This document shows, in pieces, positions 6,210 through 12,589 of a stretch of DNA of 12,589 bases (within the stretch, counting starts at the first letter, position 1; each line of letters begins with the position of its first letter). The stretch is from Paracoccus sp. (in: a-proteobacteria). GTDB taxonomy: Bacteria; Pseudomonadota; Alphaproteobacteria; Rhodobacterales; Rhodobacteraceae. Made by a program: the position numbers and the translations under genes. The stretch is from NCBI GenBank assembly GCA_018056045.1, contig JAGPGI010000037.1:1-12589 (forward strand), given 5' to 3'. Under the pieces are notes generated by a model, which worked only from the letters and a program-made list of their open reading frames with translations, had not been told where the DNA came from and did no database searches.

Positions 6210-7412
6210 ATGACCGTCCTGACAACGATCCGCGGCGCTTTCGACCTGCGCCGGCCCTTCGCGCGGATCGGAGCCGTCCTTTCCGCCCTGGCGCTGGCCG
6301 CCTGCGAGCCGGTCGGAATCGGAGCCACGGGCCCGCAGACCGGGCCGATGATCGACCCCTCACAGCCCGTGCAGGTGGCCATGCTGGTGCCCGCAGGCGC
6401 CGGCAGCGCCGATCTGGACTGGCTTGCGCGTTCGCTGACCAATTCCGCCAAGATGGCGGCTGCGGATGCGCGCGGCGCCACCATCGACCTGCGCATCTAT
6501 GAGGCCGGCGCCGATCCGGCGCAGGCCGTCGCGCAGGCCAACAAGGCCGCCGCGGATGGCGCCAAGATCATCCTTGGCCCGCTGTTTGCCGACAGCGCCA
6601 ATGCTGTCGGCAATGCCATGGCGCCGCAGGGCATCAATGTGCTGTCCTTCTCGAACAACACCGATATTGCCGGCGGCAATGTCTTCGTGCTGGGCAACAC
6701 CTTCGATAACGTCGCCGACCGGCTGGTGAAATACGGCGTCCAGAACGGCAAGCGCCGGATCATGATGGTGGCCGAGGACGACGCCGCCGGTCAGGTCGGC
6801 GCCCGCGCCATCGAGCGCGCGATCCAGAAAAATGGCGGCACGCTGGCCGGTTCGGTCACGCATCCACTGTCCAAGCAGGGCATCGACGCGATCGTCCCGA
6901 ATGTCTCGCAGGCGGCGCTGTCGGGGAATGTCGATGCGGTCTTCCTGACCGCCAACCAGGGCGCGGTGCTGCCCTATCTGACCGACAAGCTGGCGGATGC
7001 CGGCGTTACCTCGGCCACGGTGCAGATGATGGGGCTGACGCGCTGGGACCAGCCCTCGGCCCGGTTGCAGCTGCGCGGCACGCAGGGCGGCTGGTTCGCC
7101 ATTCCCGACACCGCGATGAAGGCGCAGTTCGACCAGCGCTACCGTCAGGCCTATGGCGAGACCCCGCATGATCTGAGCGCGCTGGGTTACGACGGTGTCG
7201 CGGCCATCGCGGCGCTGGTGCGGGCAGGCAAGCGAAATGCACTGACCACGGCGGGGCTCACGCAGAATTCGGGCTTTGCCGGTGTCGGCGGCGCCTTCCG
7301 GCTGCGCCGCGACGGCACCAATGAACGCGCGCTGGCCGTGGCGACGATCCGCAACAACCAGTTGGTGGTGCTGGACCCCGCACCGCGCAGCTTCGGCGGT
7401 TTCGGGTTCTGA
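6210..7412 (+). CDS. LpoA/LppC-type lipoprotein (penicillin-binding protein activator family)
   Basis: A predicted outer-membrane lipoprotein with a periplasmic-binding type I fold; in E. coli, LpoA uses this fold to stimulate the peptidoglycan synthase PBP1A. The signal segment AVLSALALAAC ends in a lipobox with the lipidated cysteine at residue 32 (Leu-Ala-Ala-Cys), followed by a short Gly/Pro linker. Residues about 53-390 carry the binding-protein fold: QVAMLVPAGAGSADLDWLAR, KIILGPLFADSANAVGNAM, GINVLSFSNNTDIAGGNVFV, RRIMMVAEDDAAGQVGARAI, DAVFLTANQGAVLPYLTDKL and ALGYDGVAAIAAL. The 400 residues lack the N-terminal helical TPR-like domain of the roughly 680-residue E. coli LpoA. It is divergent from rsmI and two bases ahead of glnD. 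A branched amino acid binding protein is the main alternative, but the lipobox and rsmI neighbour favour LppC. The PBP partner is unknown here. Confidence 0.85.
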   Translation: MTVLTTIRGAFDLRRPFARIGAVLSALALAACEPVGIGATGPQTGPMIDPSQPVQVAMLVPAGAGSADLDWLARSLTNSAKMAAADARGATIDLRIYEAGADPAQAVAQANKAAADGAKIILGPLFADSANAVGNAMAPQGINVLSFSNNTDIAGGNVFVLGNTFDNVADRLVKYGVQNGKRRIMMVAEDDAAGQVGARAIERAIQKNGGTLAGSVTHPLSKQGIDAIVPNVSQAALSGNVDAVFLTANQGAVLPYLTDKLADAGVTSATVQMMGLTRWDQPSARLQLRGTQGGWFAIPDTAMKAQFDQRYRQAYGETPHDLSALGYDGVAAIAALVRAGKRNALTTAGLTQNSGFAGVGGAFRLRRDGTNERALAVATIRNNQLVVLDPAPRSFGGFGF

Positions 7413-7414
7413 TC

Positions 7415-10225
7415 TTGATCGGAAAGCCCGCCGACCAATTGCCACAAAGCGCCCCGGCACTGCCCGGGGCGCATTCATTGTTCACGCCCGAGAGCTTCCT
7501 GCCCGACCTGACCGAGGCGCTGGCCGACATCACCGAGCCGCGCGAGATCCGGGCGAAAACCGTCGAGATCCTGACCAAGGCCCGCGCCTCGGCGATCAGC
7601 GACATCGCGGCGGGCTTCATGTCCCATCCCCGCGCCGCGCGCGAGACCGTGCGCGCCATCGCCACGCTGACCGACGCCACCGTCACCGCGATCCATCACG
7701 TCGCCACCACCATCCTGCATCCGCTGACCAACCCCACCGATGCCGAGCGCCTCGCCGTGCTCGCGATCGGCGGCTATGGCCGGGCAGAGATGGCGCCGCA
7801 ATCAGATGTGGACCTGCTGTTCCTGACCCCGTGGAAGGTCACCGGCTGGGCCGAAAGCGTCGTCGAATCGATGCTTTACATGCTGTGGGACCTCAAGCTG
7901 AAGATCGGCCAGGCCACGCGCAGCATCGACGACTGCCTGCGGCTGGGCGCGGGCGACATCACCATCCGCACCAGCCTGCTGGAACACCGCCTGATCTGCG
8001 GCCATGCCTCGACCGCCGAGACCCTGCGCGACCGGCTCTGGTCCGAGCTTTTCGACCGCTCGGTCCCCGAATTCATCGAGGCAAAGCTTGCCGAACGCTC
8101 CGAGCGCCACCGCCGTCAGGGCGGCCAGCGCTATGTGCTGGAACCCAATGTCAAAGAGGGCAAGGGGGGCCTGCGCGACCTGCAGACGCTTTACTGGATC
8201 GCCAAATACATCCACCGCGTCGACCGCGCCGTCGAGCTGGTGAGCCTGGGCTTTTTCACCCGCGAAGAGCATCTGACCTTCTGGCAGGCCGAGGATTTCC
8301 TGTGGGCGGTGCGCTGCCATCTGCATCTGATCGCCGGCCGCCCGGTCGATCAGCTGACCTTCGACATGCAGGTCGAGGTCGCCAAGCGCATGGGCTACCG
8401 CGATCTTGGCGGCCGCCGCGCGGTTGAGATCTTCATGCAGGACTATTTCCTGCACGCGACCAAGGTGGGCGAGCTAACCCGCGTCTTCCTTGTCGCGCTT
8501 GAGGCCCGGCACCTTTACAAGGCGCCGATCATGAACATCCTGTTCCAGCGCCGCCGCCGGGTCCGCGCGGGCTTTCGCGTCGACCGGGGCCGGCTGACCT
8601 ATAGCGATGAAAAGCAGTTCCTGTCGGACCCGCTGAACATCCTGCGCCTGTTCGAGGAGGCGCTGCGCACCGGCATCCTGATCCATTCCGACGCCATGCG
8701 CGCGGTCGCGGCCAATCTGGACCTGATCGACGACCGCGTGCGTCAGGACCCCGAGGCGGTGCGCATCTTCCTTGACCTGCTGTTGAAACACGGCAATCCC
8801 GAACGCGCATTGCGGCGCATGAACGAACTGGGGGTCCTCGCGGCCTTCATTCCGGAATTCGCCCCGGTCGTGGCGATGATGCAGTTCAACGTCTATCATC
8901 ATTACACGGTGGACGAGCATCTGATCCAATGCGTGGCCGCCCTGGCCTCGATCGAGCGCGGTGAGGAGGTCGAGGACCTGCCCGTCGTCAGCGGCATCAT
9001 GAAGGGCAAGATCAACCGCCGCGTCATCTATCTGGCGGTGCTTTTGCACGATATCGGCAAGGGTCGGGCCGAGGATCACTCGATCCTGGGCGCGCGGCTG
9101 GCTCGGCGCATCTGCACCCGTTTCGGCCTGCCGGCGGACGAGATCGAGACCATCGAATGGCTGATCCGCAGCCATCTGGTGATGTCGGATGTGGCCCAGA
9201 AACGCGACATCGCCGACCCGCGCGTGCTGCGAGACTTTGCCAAGGCGGTCAAGACCAGCAAACGGCTGGACCTGATCCTGGTGCTGACGGTCTGCGACAT
9301 TCGCGGCGTCGGCCCGGGCACATGGAACAACTGGAAGGCCATGCTGCTGCGCCGGCTGCACAAGGAAACTGCCGCCGCGCTGGAAAACGGCCTTGAGGAA
9401 CTGAACCGCGAACAGCGCACCGGCGAGGCCAAGCGCTCGCTGCGCCACCTGCTGACCGCCCGCGGCTGGGAGCCGAAGGCGATCAAGACCGAACTTGGCC
9501 GGCATTACGACAGCTACTGGTCAGGCCTGCCCACCGATACGCAGGCGGTGTTTTCGCAGATGCTGGACGGGATCGGCGACGACGAGATCCGCATCGACCT
9601 GCATCCCGATACCGACCGCGACGCGACGCGGGCGGCCTTCGTGCTGGCCGACCATCCGGGGATCTTCTCGCGCATGGCGGGGGCCCTCGCACTGGTCGGC
9701 GCCAATATCGTCGACGCGCGCACCTATACCACCAAGGACGGCTTTGCGACCGCAGTGTTCTGGGCGCAGGACGGCGACGGCCACCCCTATTCCGCCGACC
9801 GCCTGCCGCGCCTGCGCAAGATGATCGAACGCACGCTCAAGGGCGAGATCGTCGCCCGCGAGGCGCTGGCCGGGCGCGACAAGCCCAAGAAGCGCAATTC
9901 CGCCTTCCGCTTTCCGACCCATATCATCTTCGATAACGAAGGCAGCGACGTCTATACCGTGATCGAGGTCGATACCCGCGACCGCCCCGGCCTGCTTTAC
10001 GACCTGACCCGGACGCTGGCGGAAAACCATATCCAGATCGCCAGCGCGGTGATCGCGACCTTTGGCGCGCAGGTCGTCGACACGTTTTACGTCAAGGACA
10101 TGTTCGGGCTGAAACTGCACCAGCAGGCCAAACGCGAGGCGCTGGAAAAGAAACTGCGGCAGGCGATCAAGGACGGCACCGAACGCGCCGAAAAGGCCGA
10201 ACGCCCCCTGGGCGGATCGTTCTAG
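7415..10225 (+). CDS. glnD: Bifunctional PII uridylyltransferase / uridylyl-removing enzyme
   Basis: GlnD is the glutamine sensor of nitrogen control: it adds UMP to PII proteins (GlnB/GlnK) at low glutamine and removes it at high glutamine, steering glutamine synthetase and NtrC-type control. The 936 residues match the family. In order: nucleotidyltransferase with AIGGYGRAEMAPQSDVDLLF (Gly119-Gly120, Asp131, Asp133); the helical segment with YVLEPNVKEGKGGLRDLQ (240-257); the HD hydrolase with His502 and LLHDIGKG (His545-Asp546) and DHSILGARLA; then two ACT domains near 740-815 (ADHPGIFSRMAGAL) and 848-920 (DTRDRPGLLYDLTRTLAEN) that sense glutamine. All catalytic motifs are intact. The start is the TTG at 7415, two bases after the preceding stop, with no good ribosome binding site; the next ATG (residue 69) is too late, though TTG at 7439 or 7478 is possible. 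Translation is probably coupled to the lipoprotein gene. murJ follows after 19 bases. Confidence 0.95.
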   Translation: MIGKPADQLPQSAPALPGAHSLFTPESFLPDLTEALADITEPREIRAKTVEILTKARASAISDIAAGFMSHPRAARETVRAIATLTDATVTAIHHVATTILHPLTNPTDAERLAVLAIGGYGRAEMAPQSDVDLLFLTPWKVTGWAESVVESMLYMLWDLKLKIGQATRSIDDCLRLGAGDITIRTSLLEHRLICGHASTAETLRDRLWSELFDRSVPEFIEAKLAERSERHRRQGGQRYVLEPNVKEGKGGLRDLQTLYWIAKYIHRVDRAVELVSLGFFTREEHLTFWQAEDFLWAVRCHLHLIAGRPVDQLTFDMQVEVAKRMGYRDLGGRRAVEIFMQDYFLHATKVGELTRVFLVALEARHLYKAPIMNILFQRRRRVRAGFRVDRGRLTYSDEKQFLSDPLNILRLFEEALRTGILIHSDAMRAVAANLDLIDDRVRQDPEAVRIFLDLLLKHGNPERALRRMNELGVLAAFIPEFAPVVAMMQFNVYHHYTVDEHLIQCVAALASIERGEEVEDLPVVSGIMKGKINRRVIYLAVLLHDIGKGRAEDHSILGARLARRICTRFGLPADEIETIEWLIRSHLVMSDVAQKRDIADPRVLRDFAKAVKTSKRLDLILVLTVCDIRGVGPGTWNNWKAMLLRRLHKETAAALENGLEELNREQRTGEAKRSLRHLLTARGWEPKAIKTELGRHYDSYWSGLPTDTQAVFSQMLDGIGDDEIRIDLHPDTDRDATRAAFVLADHPGIFSRMAGALALVGANIVDARTYTTKDGFATAVFWAQDGDGHPYSADRLPRLRKMIERTLKGEIVAREALAGRDKPKKRNSAFRFPTHIIFDNEGSDVYTVIEVDTRDRPGLLYDLTRTLAENHIQIASAVIATFGAQVVDTFYVKDMFGLKLHQQAKREALEKKLRQAIKDGTERAEKAERPLGGSF

Positions 10226-10244
10226 GATTTATGAAAGACAGGCG

Positions 10245-11789
10245 ATGCAACCGATCAGACTTATCCGCGGCTTTCTGTCGGTTGGCGCGTGGACGCTGGC
10301 CAGCCGCATCGTGGGCTTTGTGCGCGATGTGATGATCGCGGCCTATCTGGGCACTGGCCCGGTGGCGCAGGCCTATATCGTGGCCTTTACCCTGCCCAAC
10401 ATGTTCCGCCGCTTTTTCGCCGAGGGCGCCTTCAACACCGCCTTCGTGCCGATGTTCGCAAAGCGCCTTGAATCCGACGAGAATGCCCGGGGCTTTGCCG
10501 AAGAGGCCTTCTCGGGTCTGGCCTTCGTCGTGCTGGTGGTCTCGGTCATCGCCAATTTCGCCATGCCCTGGCTGGTGCTGATGCAGGCCGCCGGTTTTCG
10601 GGGCGATGAACGTTTCGATCTGGCGGTCACCTATGGCCGCATCTGCTTTCCCTATATCCTGTTCATCTCGCTGACGGCGCTCTTGTCGGGGCTTTTGAAC
10701 GCGGGCGGACGCTTCATGGCCGCCGCCGCCGCGCCGGTCCTGATGAACTTCATCCTGATTGCCGCCATGCTGCTGGCCGACTGGCGGGGCTGGGACATGG
10801 GTCTGGCGATGGCATGGTCCACGCCGATCTCGGGCATTGCGCAGCTTTTCTGCGTCTGGTGGGCGGCAAAACGCATGGGCTTTGCGCTGCGCATCCGCCG
10901 CCCGCGCCTGTCGCCGGACATGAAGCGCCTGCTGGCCGTGGCCGCGCCCGCCGTGCTGGCCGGGGGGGTGGTGCAGATCAACCTGCTGGTCGGGCGTCAG
11001 GTCGGCTCGTTCTTTGACGGGGCGATCGCCTGGCTGACCAATGCCGACCGGCTTTATCAATTGCCGCTCGGTGTGGTCGGCATCGCCATCGGCATCGTGC
11101 TTTTGCCCGATATCTCGCGCCGGCTGAAGGCGGGCGACACGGACGGAGGCCGCCATGCCTATAACCGCGCCACGGAATTTGCGCTGTTCCTGACCGTGCC
11201 CGCCGCCGTCGCGCTGGTGGTGGCCGCCTATCCGCTGATCTCGGTCCTGTTCAAGCGCGGCGCCTTTTTGCAGGCCGATGTCGGCCCGACGGCCCTGGCG
11301 CTGGCGATCTATGGCGTCGGCCTGCCGGCCTTTGTGCTGCAAAAGGTGCTGCAACCCTTGTATTTCGCGCGCGAGGACACGCGCAGCCCGTTCCGCTTTG
11401 CCGTCTGGTCGATGGTGGTGAATGCGCTGGTGGCGCTGGGGCTTGCGCCCTTCATCGGCTTCTCGGCCGCCGCATGGGGCACGACCATCGCCGGCTGGAT
11501 CATGGCGGCGCAGCTTTGGCGCGGCACCCGCGCCTTTGGCGAGGCGGCGGCGCTGGACGCGCGGTTGCGCCACCGCCTGCCCCGCATCGTTCTGGCCTCG
11601 CTGATCATGGGCGCGGTGATCTGGGCGATGCGGCTGGGACTGGGCGAGATGCTGGAGACCCCCAGCCTGCGCTATCTGGCGCTGGCCGCGCTGGTCTTTG
11701 GCGGCATCGCGGCTTACGGCGTGGCGGCGGTGGCGCTTGGCGCCATCCGCCCCTCGGATCTGCGGGCCGGGTTCCGGCGTCAGCGCTGA
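10245..11789 (+). CDS. murJ: Lipid II flippase MurJ (MviN)
   Basis: Inner-membrane MOP-superfamily transporter that flips lipid II to the periplasmic face for peptidoglycan synthesis. The 514 residues are normal for the family, with about 14 hydrophobic membrane segments from residue 10 to 505. Family signatures are visible: TLASRIVGFVRDVMIAAYLG (17-36) with the conserved cavity arginines, LPNMFRRFFAEGAFNTAFVP, LLSGLLNAGGRF, TNADRLYQLPLGVVGIAIG, LLPDISRR, LFKRGAF and VLQKVLQPLYFAREDTRSPF. The ATG at 10245 has a weak AGG at 10240-10242. It follows glnD by 19 bases, and glnD-murJ adjacency is common in alphaproteobacteria. The last four codons lie in a perfect 14-base palindrome shared with the convergent rhomboid gene, giving a 10-base 3' overlap. 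It is essential in most bacteria. Confidence 0.96.
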   Translation: MQPIRLIRGFLSVGAWTLASRIVGFVRDVMIAAYLGTGPVAQAYIVAFTLPNMFRRFFAEGAFNTAFVPMFAKRLESDENARGFAEEAFSGLAFVVLVVSVIANFAMPWLVLMQAAGFRGDERFDLAVTYGRICFPYILFISLTALLSGLLNAGGRFMAAAAAPVLMNFILIAAMLLADWRGWDMGLAMAWSTPISGIAQLFCVWWAAKRMGFALRIRRPRLSPDMKRLLAVAAPAVLAGGVVQINLLVGRQVGSFFDGAIAWLTNADRLYQLPLGVVGIAIGIVLLPDISRRLKAGDTDGGRHAYNRATEFALFLTVPAAVALVVAAYPLISVLFKRGAFLQADVGPTALALAIYGVGLPAFVLQKVLQPLYFAREDTRSPFRFAVWSMVVNALVALGLAPFIGFSAAAWGTTIAGWIMAAQLWRGTRAFGEAAALDARLRHRLPRIVLASLIMGAVIWAMRLGLGEMLETPSLRYLALAALVFGGIAAYGVAAVALGAIRPSDLRAGFRRQR

Positions 11790-11791
11790 CG
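11778..11791. repeat. Perfect 14-base palindrome holding both stop codons of murJ and the rhomboid-fold gene
   Basis: CGTCAGCGCTGACG is its own reverse complement. Read rightward it is Arg-Gln-Arg-stop of murJ (TGA at 11787-11789); read leftward it is Arg-Gln-Arg-stop of the convergent gene (TGA at 11780-11782). As RNA it can fold into a five-pair stem with a GCGC loop on either strand. No U tract follows, so it would be at best a weak bidirectional terminator, and there is no other spacer between the two genes. Confidence 0.75.
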
Positions 11792-12493
11792 GATCTGGCG
11801 CATCACCCGCGAAATGCCGCCCGGCACCAGCACGAAGGACAACAGAAAGCCGCAGCCAAAGCCCGCGATCTCGGCGATCCAGGTCAGGCTGCCATCCTGA
11901 AACAGGATGCCAAAGACCAGCTGGAATGCCAGCAGCATGCCGATCAGCGTAAAGGCGCGCAGCCGGTTGGCGTTTTCCTGCCCGAGCCTCGTCCACAGCA
12001 GAAAGGTGAAGGCCCCGACAAAGCCATAAACCGCCGGATAGCCGCCGATCAGCGGCTGAAAGCGGACCTGCGGCATAAGCCCGGCGACCAGCGTATAGAC
12101 CAGCGCCCCGCCGACGGCCGAGCCAAAGAACAGCGCGATCACCGCCCAGGCCCGGAACTGATGGGCGATCAGGTTCCCCAAAGCCAGCGTGAATACGATG
12201 ACGAACAGCGCGTGGGTGATCGACAGATGCACAAAGGGATAGGTCAGGATGCGCCAGCTTTGATCCAGCGAGAATATCCTCAGCTCCCACATGCGCAGCA
12301 CGAATTCGGGCACATAGGCGGTGCGCTCGGCCGCGATCTGGCGCAGGGCCATGCCCGCACCGGGCTGGCCGCCGCCGATAAAGCCAAGCTGGCCAAGGCC
12401 GAAATAGGCCTCAAAGGCGATCATCGGCAGGACCAGCGCCCAGATCACGGGCGGCACGGGGTTCAGGGGCGATTCGTCATAACCGGGGCGCAT
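11780..12493 (-). CDS. Rhomboid-fold membrane protein, apparently without the catalytic Ser-His dyad
   Basis: A 237-residue membrane protein with about six hydrophobic segments, a cytoplasmic N terminus beginning MRPGYDESPLNPVPP, and a basic C-terminal tail. It follows GlpG-type rhomboid proteases closely in pattern: the loop motif Trp80-Arg81, then PFVHLSITH with His89 and His94 matching GlpG His145 and His150. The active-site stretch, however, reads LIGGYPAVYGFVGAF: Tyr152 sits where the nucleophile Ser201 should be, and Pro153 follows. In the last segment WIAEIAGFGCGF has Glu208 in place of His254, and Val98 stands where oxyanion Asn154 is expected. It is therefore probably a non-proteolytic rhomboid, like iRhoms or derlins, rather than a protease. 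Of the tandem ATGs at 12494-12496 and 12491-12493 I chose the second, six bases after AAGGA (12500-12504). It overlaps murJ by 10 bases at the 3' end. Substrate and role are unknown. Confidence 0.88.
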   Translation of the reverse strand: MRPGYDESPLNPVPPVIWALVLPMIAFEAYFGLGQLGFIGGGQPGAGMALRQIAAERTAYVPEFVLRMWELRIFSLDQSWRILTYPFVHLSITHALFVIVFTLALGNLIAHQFRAWAVIALFFGSAVGGALVYTLVAGLMPQVRFQPLIGGYPAVYGFVGAFTFLLWTRLGQENANRLRAFTLIGMLLAFQLVFGILFQDGSLTWIAEIAGFGCGFLLSFVLVPGGISRVMRQIRQR

Positions 12494-12553
12494 CATGCTT
12501 CCTTTGCTGGCTGGGCGGTTGCGCCCGGACGGGCCAAGGGGTAAGGCAGCGAG

Positions 12554-12565
12554 TGGAAATTTCCA
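12554..12565. repeat. 12-base palindrome TGGAAATTTCCA upstream of the rhomboid-fold gene
   Basis: A perfect AT-centred palindrome in the region upstream of the minus-strand rhomboid-fold gene and 13 bases before a possible rightward ATG at 12579. Its shape and place suit an operator for a dimeric regulator, but I cannot name one. A small hairpin GGGCG/CGCCC (12513-12517, 12522-12526) lies nearer the rhomboid start. Confidence 0.4.
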
Positions 12566-12578
12566 AGCAGGTAGTGCC

Positions 12579-12589
12579 ATGACCACGAG
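12579..12589 (+). CDS. Possible first codons of a divergent gene running off the right edge
   Basis: An ATG at 12579-12581 is preceded by AGCAGG (12566-12571), seven bases upstream, a fair ribosome binding site. Only three codons (Met-Thr-Thr) and two more bases are visible, so the gene cannot be identified. A divergent gene would make 12497-12578 a shared promoter region. Confidence 0.3.

Noticed and set aside
7276..8427. A 383-codon plus-strand frame overlapping the end of the lipoprotein gene and the start of glnD.
   Set aside because: Arg/Pro/His-rich out-of-frame translation; the glnD frame over the same bases carries the nucleotidyltransferase motifs.
10231..10332. A 33-codon open frame with AGGA three bases before its ATG, overlapping the murJ start out of frame.
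   Set aside because: Too short and without distinctive content; it could affect murJ initiation, but nothing in the sequence supports it as a real leader peptide.
10167..12290. A 707-codon open frame on the minus strand opposite murJ and the end of glnD.
   Set aside because: Its product is Arg/Gln/His/Gly-rich without family motifs, and it lies antisense to clear murJ and glnD coding. High GC with G/C third positions keeps such antisense frames open.

Overview
The window reads as ordinary chromosome of a GC-rich alphaproteobacterium, most likely a Rhodobacteraceae of the Paracoccus type. The grounds are the strongly G/C-ending codons, the protein sequences, the rsmI-yraN-gshB order, the glnD-murJ pair, and a perfect CtrA-type box (TTAA-N7-TTAA) in front of comM. 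The species call is inference. I see ten protein genes (one cut by the left edge), no RNA gene, no mobile element, no CRISPR array, and no gap over 300 bases without a gene.

Left part (1-2034, minus strand): coaBC, then a cysteine desulfurase-like gene whose ATG overlaps the coaBC stop by four bases. A 165-base divergent region with the CtrA-type box and two copies of a 12-base repeat separates this pair from comM (2200-3714, plus strand). ComM is a branch-migration helicase used when single-stranded DNA is recombined into the chromosome during transformation. A hairpin lies between the convergent comM and gshB.

Middle (3762-6098, minus strand): rsmI, yraN and gshB form one operon read right to left: a 16S rRNA methyltransferase, a UPF0102 nuclease-fold protein and glutathione synthetase. 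rsmI and yraN overlap by four bases (ATGA). A 111-base divergent region with a 10-base palindrome separates rsmI from the plus-strand group.

Right part (6210-11789, plus strand): an LpoA/LppC-type outer membrane lipoprotein, glnD (PII uridylyltransferase, TTG start two bases after the preceding stop) and murJ (lipid II flippase). A nitrogen-status enzyme thus sits between two envelope genes. murJ meets a convergent rhomboid-fold gene (11780-12493) head-on; their 3' ends overlap by 10 bases inside a perfect 14-base palindrome, so both proteins end in the same Arg-Gln-Arg-stop.

The points most worth checking are: the rhomboid protein, which appears to have lost its catalytic Ser and His; the CtrA-type box at comM; the Ser-for-Gly change in the ComM Walker A motif; the compact cysteine desulfurase; and the shared palindromic stop. 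I found no defence island or clearly novel multi-gene system.
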